From assembly GCA_959602875.1 (NCBI GenBank), contig CAUGVQ010000034.1, forward strand, positions 1 to 17,890: a stretch of 17,890 nucleotides of DNA, written 5' to 3'. The notes under the pieces are model-generated. The model saw only the letters and a list, made by a program, of their open reading frames with translations. It was not told the DNA's origin and did no database searches. The DNA is from an uncultured Collinsella sp. GTDB taxonomy: Bacteria; Actinomycetota; Coriobacteriia; Coriobacteriales; Coriobacteriaceae. Made by a program: the position numbers and the translations under genes. The first letter of the stretch is position 1, and every line of letters starts with the position of its first letter. This document shows, piece after piece, positions 5,625 through 13,143 of this stretch.

Positions 5625-6950
5625 CTAGAACAGCTTGGGCCACCATTCCTTGTTGGCCTCCATCAGCTCGTCGAATACTGCCTTGCCCACCGCATAGGAG
5701 GGAATCGTCTTGTTGAGCAGCACCGCCTGCAGAGCCTTCTGATACGAGCCCTCGAGCGCTGCCTCGACGGCAAGTTTCTCGTAGCCCTTCTGAGCCTCCA
5801 TAAGGCCCTTGTGGAACTGCGGGATATAGCCCACGGCAACCGGCTCGATGCCGGCGGCATCAACGTAAACCGGCACCTCAACCACGGCGTCGTGGTTGAA
5901 ATTGCCGATGGCGCCCTTGTTCATCACGTTCACCACGAAGCGCTCATGGGTGTTGTTGATGATGGCGTTGGCGATATCGACGATGTAGTTACCGTGCACC
6001 CCGGAGTGAATCGAGCTGTCCGCCGTCGTGCCCGCCGCCACGCAGCGGTCGCACTCATCGAAGACGACCTTCTCGCGCACATCCAGCACGTAGCTGCCGC
6101 GCGTGTACTCGGGATCCATGCTCTCGACGATCTCTTTGTTGAAGTAGTAGTACGAGATGTAGCACAGCGGCAGGTACTCGGGGTACGCACGGAACCCCTC
6201 GAGCACATGGTCGTACATCTCGGACCAGTAGGTGTCGCCCCGGCCGTCGGCCTCTGCATTAACCATATGCAGGGCCTCGTCAGCCATGATCTTCTCGCGC
6301 ATCGCGGGCAGAAGGTCGTGCCCCTTGGTATCGTAGATATGGGTGAACCAACCGAAGTGGTTGAGACCGAAGTACTTGAAATTCAGCTCGTCGAGCGGCA
6401 TGCCCAAGAAGTCGGCGATGGTCTCCTCCTGCGAGATGGGCATATCGCAGATGCACAGGGCCTTGGCCTGAGGATACGTGCGGTAGATAGCCTCAGAAAT
6501 CATCGCCTCGGGATTCGAGTAATTGAGGATCCATGCATCGGGGCAGATCTCGAGAGCGCGGCGCACGATCTCCAGGATGGCGGGGATGCAGCGAAGGGCG
6601 AACGACATGCCGCCCAAGCCGCAGGTCTCCTGGCCGAGCACACCGTGCTTGAGGCAGATCTTCTCGTCGATTTCGCGTTGCTTGTTCAAGCCGGGGCGGA
6701 TCTGCATGAACAGGAAGTCGGCGCCCGTGAACGCAGCCTCGATATCGGTGATGTAGTCGACCTTGACCCCCGGGAAGTTCTCGCTCGCGTACAGCTTGCA
6801 GTATGCGCCCGTGCGCGCGGCGCGGGCAGCGTCGTTGTCGTACAGGCTGATCTCGGTCAGGTCAAGATCATCCCTGCGATGGAGCAGGACGTCCACGATG
6901 GCGGGGGTATACGAAGAACCCGAGCCGACAATTACGAATTTCTTTCCCAT
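5625..6950 (-). CDS. GH4 6-phospho-glycosidase (6-phospho-alpha-glucosidase-like)
   Basis: The product is 441 residues, the usual GH4 length. These enzymes cleave phosphorylated disaccharides from a PTS by an NAD+ and Mn2+ dependent oxidation-elimination route. Visible features are the Rossmann start KKFVIVGSGSSYTPAIVDVL, NYSNPEA at 143-149, CDMP at 168-171 and GLNHFGWF from 195. Cys168 and His198 occupy the metal ligand positions known in GlvA/MalH. The CDMP and GLNHFGW forms resemble the alpha-specific branch more than the cellobiose/chitobiose (CelF/ChbF) branch, but anomer preference is an inference. The ATG at 6950 is preferred over one 18 codons upstream because GGAGG lies 7 nt before it. 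It follows the PTS permease after 92 nt, within one operon. Confidence 0.9.
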   Translation of the reverse strand: MGKKFVIVGSGSSYTPAIVDVLLHRRDDLDLTEISLYDNDAARAARTGAYCKLYASENFPGVKVDYITDIEAAFTGADFLFMQIRPGLNKQREIDEKICLKHGVLGQETCGLGGMSFALRCIPAILEIVRRALEICPDAWILNYSNPEAMISEAIYRTYPQAKALCICDMPISQEETIADFLGMPLDELNFKYFGLNHFGWFTHIYDTKGHDLLPAMREKIMADEALHMVNAEADGRGDTYWSEMYDHVLEGFRAYPEYLPLCYISYYYFNKEIVESMDPEYTRGSYVLDVREKVVFDECDRCVAAGTTADSSIHSGVHGNYIVDIANAIINNTHERFVVNVMNKGAIGNFNHDAVVEVPVYVDAAGIEPVAVGYIPQFHKGLMEAQKGYEKLAVEAALEGSYQKALQAVLLNKTIPSYAVGKAVFDELMEANKEWWPKLF

Positions 6951-6993
6951 GGTATTCCTCCAGCTGTACTTGGGTTGGTTCATCTGTGAATAA

Positions 6994-7030
6994 CCGGCGG
7001 GCACCGGCCCGCAAGACGGATGCCCGCCGG
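6994..7030 (-). terminator. Intercistronic stem-loop between EIICB and GH4 genes
   Basis: Perfect 10-bp GC arms (CCGGCGGGCA at 6994-7003, TGCCCGCCGG at 7021-7030) with a 17-nt loop lie just after the PTS permease stop. On the minus strand only TTATTC follows, so full termination is doubtful. Partial termination or protection of the upstream 3' end, tuning the two gene products differently, is more likely. Confidence 0.5.
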
Positions 7031-7042
7031 GGGAGATGGCGC

Positions 7043-8464
7043 TTACAGGAGCTTGACGAACTCGTCGTACACCTTGGCGATGTCACGGCCGATGATGATC
7101 TGGACGCTCGTAGGCGAGGGGCACACGACGCCCATAACGCCCGTCTGCTTGATCTTCTCGACATTCACCTCGTCGGCGTTATGAAGCTCGAGACGCAGGC
7201 GCGACATGCAGTGCGTGGCATCCTCGACGTTCTCAGCGCCGCCGCAGCACTGGAGCAGCTTCTTGGCAAGGTAGGCGTAGTTCGTCGTGTTGAGCGTGGC
7301 GTTGAGCTCCTCCTCGGTGATCTCCTCGCCCACCTCGACCTCGTCCTCGCGGCCAGGCGTCTTGAGGTTGAACCTCTCGATCAAGAACTTGAACACGATG
7401 AAGTAGAGCGCGAAGAAGACGATGCCGATGGGGATGATCAGGATGACGTTGGAACCGATGTTCCAGTTGACGATGAGGTCGATGATGTTGCCGCCGGACA
7501 CGAAGCCGATACGGACGCCGAAGAGGTAGCAGGCCACGCCCGCAAGGCCCGTGAGCACCGCGTGCGCTACGTACAGCTGCGGCGCCACGAACATGAACGA
7601 GAACTCCATGGGCTCGGTGATGCCCGTGACAAACGAGGTCGCCGCAGAGGAGCCGACGAGGCCGCCGACCTTGGCTCGATTCTCCTTCTTGGCCGTCTTG
7701 TAGATGGCGAGCGCCGCGCCGGGAAGACCGAACATCATCATGACGAAGAACATGGAGAGGAAGAAGCCGGCCGTCGGGTCACCGGAGACGAAGCGGGTCA
7801 TCTCGCCGGTAACGATATCGCCGTTGGCCATCGTGAACGAACCGAGACCGTAGTAGATGTAGGAGTTGAGCACGTGGTGAAGGCCGACCGGGATCAGCAG
7901 GCGGTTCAGGAAGCCAAAGATGAAGATACCGAGGGCACCCATGCTGCCGAGCCAGATGGCGAAGGTGTCGAGGCCGTTCTGGAGCACGGGCCACACGAAG
8001 CTCATCACCCAGCCAAAGAAGACGGTGAAGAGGGGTGCGAGCGTGATGGAGAACTTATCGCCCGTAAAGAAGGCGAACATCTGCGGCGTCTTCCAGTTGC
8101 ACGCACGGTTGTGAATCCATGCGGTGTAGCAGCCCACGAGGATGCCGCCGAAGATGCCCATGTTGATATCGGGGTTGAGGGCCGCAAGCGTATCGCGCAG
8201 CACAAATACCGAGACGATGGCGGCGATGATAGGCGGAATCTTATCCTTGGTCTTTACGTAGGCGGTCACCGCACCGAAAGCGAACAGGACATCGAGGATT
8301 CCGAAGACCGCCCACCCCGCGCTCTCAATAAACGGAATGGCCAGGATGTCGGCTGCCCCCAAGCGCGCCATGATACCGGCAACCGGCATGGCGGTGATGG
8401 GGATAAGCATGGCGCGCCCGAGCTTTGACAGCGTCTTGAGCGCACGGTTAAGAAGCTCTTTCAT
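7043..8464 (-). CDS. PTS permease EIICB, glucose/maltose/GlcNAc family
   Basis: The product is 473 residues. It takes up and phosphorylates a sugar at the membrane using phosphate from an EIIA protein. The EIIC part (about 1-370) begins KALSKLGRAMLIPITAMPVAG-like and holds LLIPVGLHHVLNSY and GITEPMEFSFMF, the sugar-site motif of the Glc superfamily. A charged linker (EDEVEVGEEITEEEL) leads to the EIIB domain at about 395-473, with phosphorylation-site Cys419 in THCMSRLRLEL. No EIIA domain is fused, so EIIA must come from elsewhere in the genome. The start has GGGAGG 6 nt upstream, 17 nt after the deacetylase gene. With the GH4 enzyme it forms an uptake-and-cleavage pair, so a disaccharide substrate (alpha-glucoside or N-acetylated) is likely. 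Confidence 0.9.
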   Translation of the reverse strand: MKELLNRALKTLSKLGRAMLIPITAMPVAGIMARLGAADILAIPFIESAGWAVFGILDVLFAFGAVTAYVKTKDKIPPIIAAIVSVFVLRDTLAALNPDINMGIFGGILVGCYTAWIHNRACNWKTPQMFAFFTGDKFSITLAPLFTVFFGWVMSFVWPVLQNGLDTFAIWLGSMGALGIFIFGFLNRLLIPVGLHHVLNSYIYYGLGSFTMANGDIVTGEMTRFVSGDPTAGFFLSMFFVMMMFGLPGAALAIYKTAKKENRAKVGGLVGSSAATSFVTGITEPMEFSFMFVAPQLYVAHAVLTGLAGVACYLFGVRIGFVSGGNIIDLIVNWNIGSNVILIIPIGIVFFALYFIVFKFLIERFNLKTPGREDEVEVGEEITEEELNATLNTTNYAYLAKKLLQCCGGAENVEDATHCMSRLRLELHNADEVNVEKIKQTGVMGVVCPSPTSVQIIIGRDIAKVYDEFVKLL

Positions 8465-8481
8465 GATGATCCTCCCAGGTG

Positions 8482-9276
8482 TTACGAAAGGGCTTTGAAC
8501 GACACGAGCTCGACGTCTCCCAGCTGCTCGACCGCGTCTCGTGCCTCTGCACTCTGCAGCAGGTCGGCTTCAACGGCGCGGTGGGCATTGAAAGATGAGC
8601 TGGTGAACAGGAGATGGTCGACGTAGGCGGGATGCGCCATCAGCTCGACGCATTCATTGGTTTCAAATGCTTTATCGAGCTGACGCGCGGTGCCCCGGAG
8701 CATGCCCTCGCGATAGGCGTCAAACGGCATCGAGAAGTCGACACCCGACGGGTTAATCGGGTCGATCAGGCAGTCGGGATGCGCAAGGTCGCCCAAATCG
8801 ACCTGCGGCCGGATGGGAGCAGACTCCCGCACCGGCAACCGGTAGGCATGCGCCAGCTCGACAAACACCTCCCAAAGGTCCTTATAGGTATGGATGTGAT
8901 GATGTGAGTCGAGATGCGTCGGCTTGATGCCGGCATCGAGCACGCGCTCGATCTGCGCGGTCCACTCGGAGCGCACCTCGTCCACCGACACCTCGGTCTC
9001 TGGGTCTTCGTAAAACCCGAGGCGCGGGAAGACGCCGGTATCATCTACCAGGGTCTTGTGACCCGAGAGCACCGGCCTCCCGCAGGTGAGCGTGAGGTGA
9101 ATGCCGATGCCGAGCGTGGGAACCTCGCGGGCAAGATCGACCGCGTGCGTAAATCCGGGCATGCCCGCCATGATGGTCGTCGACGTCAAGATGCCCGCGC
9201 GATGGCTGTCTACAATGCCGTAGTTCACCCCGCGCGAATAACCGAAATCGTCCGCATTGATGATGAGTCGCTTCAT
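8482..9276 (-). CDS. chbG: ChbG/YdjC-like carbohydrate deacetylase
   Basis: The product is 264 residues of the YdjC/ChbG family, metal-dependent enzymes that remove one acetyl group from N-acetylated sugars such as chitobiose or its 6-phosphate. The start MKRLIINADDFG gives the catalytic Asp9-Asp10 pair. HLDSHHHIH at 121-129 supplies metal-binding histidines, with a further conserved block ELMAHPAYVD near 215. The ATG at 9276 is chosen over one three codons upstream because GGAGGG lies 9 nt before it and touches the other. It is the first gene of the operon with the PTS permease and GH4 enzyme, divergent from an RpiR regulator. Its presence hints that the transported sugar is N-acetylated, although the chitobiose PTS in E. 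coli is of the unrelated lactose family. Confidence 0.85.
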   Translation of the reverse strand: MKRLIINADDFGYSRGVNYGIVDSHRAGILTSTTIMAGMPGFTHAVDLAREVPTLGIGIHLTLTCGRPVLSGHKTLVDDTGVFPRLGFYEDPETEVSVDEVRSEWTAQIERVLDAGIKPTHLDSHHHIHTYKDLWEVFVELAHAYRLPVRESAPIRPQVDLGDLAHPDCLIDPINPSGVDFSMPFDAYREGMLRGTARQLDKAFETNECVELMAHPAYVDHLLFTSSSFNAHRAVEADLLQSAEARDAVEQLGDVELVSFKALS

Positions 9277-9299
9277 GTGATCCATCCCTCCGATATACC

Positions 9300-9322
9300 T
9301 GCGATCGCATGACCCGAATATA
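9300..9322 (-). promoter_or_regulatory. Promoter/operator candidate of the chbG-PTS-GH4 operon
   Basis: The minus strand has TATATT (9322-9317) as a -10 box about 40 nt before the chbG ATG. A perfect 10-bp palindrome TGCGATCGCA (9300-9309) sits at the expected transcription start, where a repressor would block. No good -35 hexamer is visible, so activation or a weak promoter is possible. Confidence 0.4.
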
Positions 9323-9429
9323 GGCCTCTCGTCCCTCTTCGCAGGTCAGAACGGCCGGATACGACGCAGCACACACCGAACCGTTTCTACGTACCAATCC
9401 GCGAACGGTCGAAAAACTAGGTGAATGGA

Positions 9430-9442
9430 ATACCGGTATGAT
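9430..9442 (+). promoter_or_regulatory. Promoter/operator candidate of the rpiR-type gene
   Basis: TATGAT (9437-9442) is a good -10 box 33 nt before the ATG. It overlaps the perfect palindrome ATACCGGTAT (9430-9439), which suggests autoregulation. An inverted pair ACCGTT (9380-9385) and AACGGT (9404-9409) lies further upstream. The -35 region is poor. Confidence 0.4.
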
Positions 9443-9475
9443 GAGGTCGCAGATTCCGTAGAAAGGAACGCAGCC

Positions 9476-10228
9476 ATGGTCGATCAAAGCCAGCTCTCTG
9501 TTCTCTACGCCACCAATGGACTGACCGATGCAGAGCGCGACATCATGGAATTCATCGCAAACAATATGGAGGATGCCATCTCGATGGGCGCAAACGGCAT
9601 CGCCCGGGCGTGCTACACCTCCTCGACCTCGGTAACACGTCTTGCGAAGAAGCTCGGTTACAAGAACTCGCGCGACATGCTCTTTGCCTTCGAGCACCTC
9701 TCCCATACACCGAGCGGGTTTTCTGCCAGCAGAAACGGTTCGTATCTGCGCTATCGTCCCCATGATCTCAACCGGCTCTTTGATGTGCTCTCCCGCAAAG
9801 GGTGCATAGGGATGGCCGGGCAGGGCTACTCGGCCCTCGTCACCACCTATATGGAACGCAAGCTCATGGCTTTCGGCTGCCAGGTGATCCAGCAAAACGA
9901 CCTCGAGCCGCACACGATACTCAAGAACTTCGGAGCCCAGCTCGACGCCTACCTGCTCGTCACCAAGTCGGGCAACACGCGGGCTATCCTCGACACCGCG
10001 GAGGAATGCCATAACGTGGGCGTCCCCGTGATCGGCATCACCGGCAATTCCAATAGCGCCCTGAGACAATACGCGGACTCACTATTTGTCATTCAAGATG
10101 ACGCGCCGTTTGACATCGAGAACACCGAGCCTAATTACTTCTTTGGCTATTGCATTCTTGCCTTTGAGGAAATACTCGGGACGTTTCTCGCACGCTCAGA
10201 CCAACAGGGTGTCTCAGAGGAGTCCTGA
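9476..10228 (+). CDS. RpiR-family transcriptional regulator of the sugar operon
   Basis: The product is 250 residues. The N-terminal helix-turn-helix (about 1-75) reads LTDAERDIMEFIANN, then SMGANGIARACYTSSTSVTRLAKKLGYK, the typical RpiR recognition region. A SIS domain follows (about 90-235) with IGMAGQGYSALV and LLVTKSGNTRAIL, the sugar-phosphate binding loop. RpiR proteins sense phosphosugars and repress or activate sugar genes. The start at 9476 has AAGGA 8 nt upstream; an ATG 17 codons earlier lies on the -10 box and is unlikely. Divergence from chbG-PTS-GH4, with 199 nt between, makes that operon the obvious target, with a phosphorylated product of the PTS as ligand. Confidence 0.9.
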   Translation: MVDQSQLSVLYATNGLTDAERDIMEFIANNMEDAISMGANGIARACYTSSTSVTRLAKKLGYKNSRDMLFAFEHLSHTPSGFSASRNGSYLRYRPHDLNRLFDVLSRKGCIGMAGQGYSALVTTYMERKLMAFGCQVIQQNDLEPHTILKNFGAQLDAYLLVTKSGNTRAILDTAEECHNVGVPVIGITGNSNSALRQYADSLFVIQDDAPFDIENTEPNYFFGYCILAFEEILGTFLARSDQQGVSEES

Positions 10229-10290
10229 GCCGACCCGCGACCGCATACGGAAAAGCACGGCGCCGCCGTGCCGGAGCCCATCCCCGCGAC

Positions 10291-10328
10291 ACAAAACGGG
10301 CGCCCACCGCATCTAGGTGGGCGCCCGT
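10291..10328 (-). terminator. Strong terminator between rpiR and asp23 genes
   Basis: Perfect 13-bp arms (10296-10308 and 10316-10328) with a 7-nt loop lie between the converging genes. The minus strand continues TTTTGTG, so it mainly ends the amaP-DUF2273-asp23 transcript. The hairpin may also stop rpiR transcripts. Confidence 0.85.
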
Positions 10329-10362
10329 CGCATGCCTTCGGCAAACGTGCCGTCAGAATAGG

Positions 10363-10968
10363 TTAGGCCGCGTTCTCGCGCGCCGCCTCTGCCTGCTTCT
10401 TGCTCGCGTTGTAGGCCTCGAGCGTCACGACATCCTCGATGCGCAGGTTGATACCCGCGACCTCGAGGCCCGTCATGGCGGCCAAGCGCTCGGTCACGCG
10501 CTCCTTCACGTCCTCGAAAATCGCCGGCGCGTAGCAGCCGTACTCGATGATGACGGAGATGTTCACGATGACGCGGTTGTCGTCGGTCACCTCGACCGTC
10601 ACGCCCTTGGTGAGATCCTTGGCGCCGAGCGTCTCCTGCACGAAGTGGATGAGGTTGCCCTTCATGCCGAGCACGTGCGGGACCTCGCGGGTGGCCATGG
10701 CAACAATCTTCTCGATGACGCCGTTGGAGTAGGTGAGCGAGTCCTCGGACTCCTCGTACTCGTCGTCCTCATCATCCTCGTAGTCTTCGTCATCCGCGTC
10801 GTCGGCATCCGCCTCATCGGCATCCGCCTCATCGGCGTCGACGGCCTCGGCGACGTCCCCAACCGTCTCCTCGGCAGCCTCGTCAGCCTCAACCATAGCC
10901 TCGTCCTCAGCAGCGGCGACCTCGTCGGCGACCTCGATGTTCTCGCGGAGTTCCTTGTCCTGAGCCAT
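10363..10968 (-). CDS. Asp23/Gls24 family envelope stress protein with acidic N-terminus
   Basis: The product is 201 residues. The C-terminal part (about 75-185) is an Asp23/Gls24 domain: LTYSNGVIEKIVAMATREVP, then GVTVEVTDDNRVIVNISVII and VKERVTERLAAMTGLEVAGI. Such proteins gather at the inner face of the membrane through AmaP and are linked to cell-envelope stress. The first 75 residues are extremely acidic (DEADADEADADDADDEDYED and onwards), an extension that the classic short Asp23 form lacks. The ATG has GAGAGGGG 5 nt upstream. It is the last gene of the operon after amaP and the DUF2273 gene, 71 nt behind the latter, and is followed by a strong terminator. A role in envelope homeostasis is inferred from family and neighbours. 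Confidence 0.88.
   Translation of the reverse strand: MAQDKELRENIEVADEVAAAEDEAMVEADEAAEETVGDVAEAVDADEADADEADADDADDEDYEDDEDDEYEESEDSLTYSNGVIEKIVAMATREVPHVLGMKGNLIHFVQETLGAKDLTKGVTVEVTDDNRVIVNISVIIEYGCYAPAIFEDVKERVTERLAAMTGLEVAGINLRIEDVVTLEAYNASKKQAEAARENAA
10802..10831. repeat. Tandem 15-bp repeat inside the asp23-type gene
   Basis: Two exact copies of TCGGCATCCGCCTCA lie head to tail, with degenerate copies on each side. They encode the DEADA units of the acidic N-terminal segment. Copy number could vary by slippage without a frameshift. Confidence 0.75.
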
Positions 10969-11039
10969 GTGTGCCCCTCTCGGTTATCGGCCGTAAGGCC
11001 GGTTGGAACCTTTACAGACAGCAGCGGCAGGGCCGCGCG

Positions 11040-11441
11040 TTATCTCCCGCCGCGCAAAAGACGGGAGAAGAAGTTGACGATGCCATTATCCCCATCGCGA
11101 ATCTGGCCAATCACGGCGCCCACGATCACAAAGACCGCGATCACGATTGTGTCCCAAAGACCGATGGTCAGGATGAGAACCGCAAGCACCAACCCGACGA
11201 AGCCATACGTCACGGTAAACGGATGGCGCTTGGCGTAGGCCCAGGCGGTGGCGCCGAGACCTTTGGCAAACCCGACGGCGTTCTTGAAGTCGTCGGAATT
11301 CACCGCGTCGTGAACCGCGTGCCCGGCAGTCTCCCATGCAGAGGCACCCTCGGCAGCAGCGTCCTGATCGTCCTCAAAGGGCTCGGTCTCGATGGAAAGC
11401 CGAGGTATCCGCGCCTGGCGCGCGTCGTCTCTATCGCTCAC
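11040..11441 (-). CDS. DUF2273 small membrane protein of the Asp23 operon
   Basis: The product is 133 residues. The last 65 residues match the DUF2273 pattern: two close hydrophobic helices (YGFVGLVLAVLILTIGLW and TIVIAVFVIVGAVIG) and a tail with IRDGD and FFSRLLRGGR. A hydrophilic, acidic N-terminal 60 residues precede them. The start is a GTG with AAGGAGG 6 nt upstream. It overlaps the end of amaP by 11 nt, a sign of tight coupling. In Firmicutes the amaP, DUF2273 and asp23 genes also occur together; the biochemical role of DUF2273 is not known to me. It probably sits in the membrane beside AmaP. Confidence 0.82.
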   Translation of the reverse strand: MSDRDDARQARIPRLSIETEPFEDDQDAAAEGASAWETAGHAVHDAVNSDDFKNAVGFAKGLGATAWAYAKRHPFTVTYGFVGLVLAVLILTIGLWDTIVIAVFVIVGAVIGQIRDGDNGIVNFFSRLLRGGR

Positions 11442-11976
11442 GAGAAACCTCCTTGGTCACAACCGTGGTCTTAGCGGGAAGAAAGCGCACGAGCGCTGTG
11501 GCGCCCGAGGCCCCGAGGGTCTCGTCGCAAGCGCGCTCGATGCTTTTCTGGATGCGTTCGGCAAGCTCAGTCAGGCCGTCCTCGGTAAAGGCGATGGCCT
11601 CGACGGTGAAGCGGACCTGGTCGCGATTGCGGCCAAAGATGCGGCCGCGGATGGACTCAACCATAACGCCCTCGCGCTCTGCCGCCGAGCGGACGGTTGA
11701 CTTAAGCGCAGAGAGGCTCACCTCTATATCGGGATTGCCGCCGGGATTCAAACACGTGGGCTCGCGACGGGCAAGGAAGATGGCAAGCACGGTGATGAGG
11801 GCGCCGAGCGCGAGCGCAACCAGGCAGACGGCGAGCACTACCTGAGCCACCGGATGATCAAGCAACCGCTCAAAACGCGCGGTGAACGGCCCGTAGGTAA
11901 GACCCGTCACCAGCCCCAGCACCACAATGGCCGAAAGCAGATAGATGAGCGCGCATACCCTCTTGAAGACGCGCAC
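11431..11976 (-). CDS. amaP: AmaP-like membrane anchor for Asp23
   Basis: The product is 181 residues from a GTG start (VRVFKRVCALIYLLS). This start is chosen because GAGGAGG lies 7 nt upstream and the first membrane helix begins here. Two hydrophobic helices lie at about 8-30 and 43-68. They are followed by a cytosolic domain (about 80-181) that itself resembles Asp23: VSLSALKSTVRSAAEREGV, then RFTVEAIAFTEDGLTELAE. This is the layout of alkaline shock response membrane anchor proteins, which recruit Asp23 to the membrane. It is the first gene of the operon and overlaps the DUF2273 start. The likely promoter has a perfect TATAAT. Confidence 0.82.
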   Translation of the reverse strand: MRVFKRVCALIYLLSAIVVLGLVTGLTYGPFTARFERLLDHPVAQVVLAVCLVALALGALITVLAIFLARREPTCLNPGGNPDIEVSLSALKSTVRSAAEREGVMVESIRGRIFGRNRDQVRFTVEAIAFTEDGLTELAERIQKSIERACDETLGASGATALVRFLPAKTTVVTKEVSRER

Positions 11977-12048
11977 GGGCACACCTCCTCGCGTGCAGAC
12001 GGTCGGGCACGGCGCCGCGGCGCTTTGCCCTAGGGGCGATATGGTCTG

Positions 12049-12078
12049 ATTATACGCGAGCCGGGCCCGCAGCGTCAT
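12049..12078 (-). promoter_or_regulatory. Promoter of the amaP-DUF2273-asp23 operon
   Basis: The minus strand shows ATGACG (12078-12073), an 18-nt spacer and consensus TATAAT (12054-12049), about 73 nt before the amaP GTG. The -35 lies in the loop of the yebC 3' hairpin. Confidence 0.65.
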
Positions 12079-12093
12079 GCCACAGACCCGGCT
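12059..12093 (-). terminator. Possible weak terminator after yebC
   Basis: AGCCGGG and CCCGGCT arms (7 bp, 21-nt loop) lie 37 nt after the yebC stop. No T-run follows, so the hairpin alone is a poor terminator. It overlaps the amaP promoter. Confidence 0.3.
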
Positions 12094-12129
12094 TTAAGCA
12101 CATTGCCATATGAACCTAAAGGCGAGACG

Positions 12130-12936
12130 TTACTCCTCCTCGAGGGCGGCGAGCACCTCGTCAGTCATATCCATGGTGCTGTAGACGTCCTGGACGTCGT
12201 CGAGCTCCTCAAGACGGTCGATCAGGCGCTGAACCTTCTTGGCGTCAGCAGCGGAGACCGCGGTCGGCGTGGTGGGAACCATGGTGAGCTCAGAGCCCTT
12301 GACCTCGATGCCCTGCTCCTCGAGACCCTTGGAGACAGCCATGAGGTCGCCGGGGTTGGTCCAAACGACCCACTCCTCGCCAGCGTCCTCGTAGTCGTCG
12401 CCACCGGCCTCGGCGACGGCCATCATGAACTCCTCCTCATCGCCAGCAGCACCGTTGGCCATGAGGTTCTCCTTCTTGTCGTTGGGGTCGACAATCTCCT
12501 TGGCGACCACGACCTGGCCCTTGCGCTCAAACTGGAACGCAACGGAGCCGGTGGTGCCGAGGTTGCCGCCGGAGTGGCTGAAGGCGGAGCGCACGTCGGC
12601 CGCGGTGCGGTTGCGGTTGTCGGTCAGGCACTCGACGTAGACCGCAACGCCCGCGGGGCCGTAGCCCTCGTAGACGATGTTCTCGTAGACGGCGGCATCG
12701 GCACCGGCACCAAAGGCTTTGTCGATAGCGGACTTGATCTTGTCCTTGGGCATCGACTGAGCCTTGGCCTTGGCGACCGCCGCAGCGAGGGAAGCGTTGT
12801 TATCGGGGTTGGGGTCGTTGCCCAGACGGGCGGCGACGGTGATGTTACGGGAAAGCTTGGAGAAGAGCGCCGAGCGCTTGGCGTCCTGAGCGCCCTTACG
12901 GTGCTTGGTAGTTGCCCATTTAGAATGTCCGGACAT
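12130..12936 (-). CDS. yebC: YebC/PmpR-family protein
   Basis: The product is 268 residues and starts MSGHSKWATTKHRKGAQDAKR, the family hallmark. Further matches are LFSKLSRNITVAAR, the MPKDKIKSAIDKAFG block and YEGYGPAGVAVYVECLTDNR. YebC proteins have been described as DNA-binding transcriptional regulators and, more recently, as ribosome-associated factors that help translate proline-rich stretches; the sequence does not tell which applies here. It is some 20 residues longer than usual, mainly from an extra segment VDPNDKKENLMANGAAG in the acidic C-terminal third. The start has AAGGAG 7 nt upstream. It stands alone, without the ruvC neighbours seen in many bacteria. Confidence 0.93.
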   Translation of the reverse strand: MSGHSKWATTKHRKGAQDAKRSALFSKLSRNITVAARLGNDPNPDNNASLAAAVAKAKAQSMPKDKIKSAIDKAFGAGADAAVYENIVYEGYGPAGVAVYVECLTDNRNRTAADVRSAFSHSGGNLGTTGSVAFQFERKGQVVVAKEIVDPNDKKENLMANGAAGDEEEFMMAVAEAGGDDYEDAGEEWVVWTNPGDLMAVSKGLEEQGIEVKGSELTMVPTTPTAVSAADAKKVQRLIDRLEELDDVQDVYSTMDMTDEVLAALEEE

Positions 12937-13143
12937 GCAAGACTCCTTCTAAGTATTTGCGGCCACGGGGCGCTAGGGTGCCGAGCTGGCCCATGTGAGC
13001 ATGAACTTTAGCATGATATACCGTTTGCGGCCGCCGGTACAGTCCTCGCAGGCGCTACCACGCAATATGCAAGGTTGTGAGGCGAGAGGCAACAGGCGCA
13101 AACGTGCTTGACGGATCTTTTGGCGCCGCCCATCGCCTGCCGG

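Noticed and set aside
5415..6989. 524-codon open frame on the plus strand opposite the GH4 gene
   Set aside because: The GH4 motifs are clear on the minus strand; the plus-strand frame has no recognisable domain or ribosome site.
8482..9285. chbG starting at the first ATG (9285)
   Set aside because: GGAGGG directly abuts that ATG, leaving no spacing. The ATG at 9276 has normal spacing and begins at the family's conserved start.
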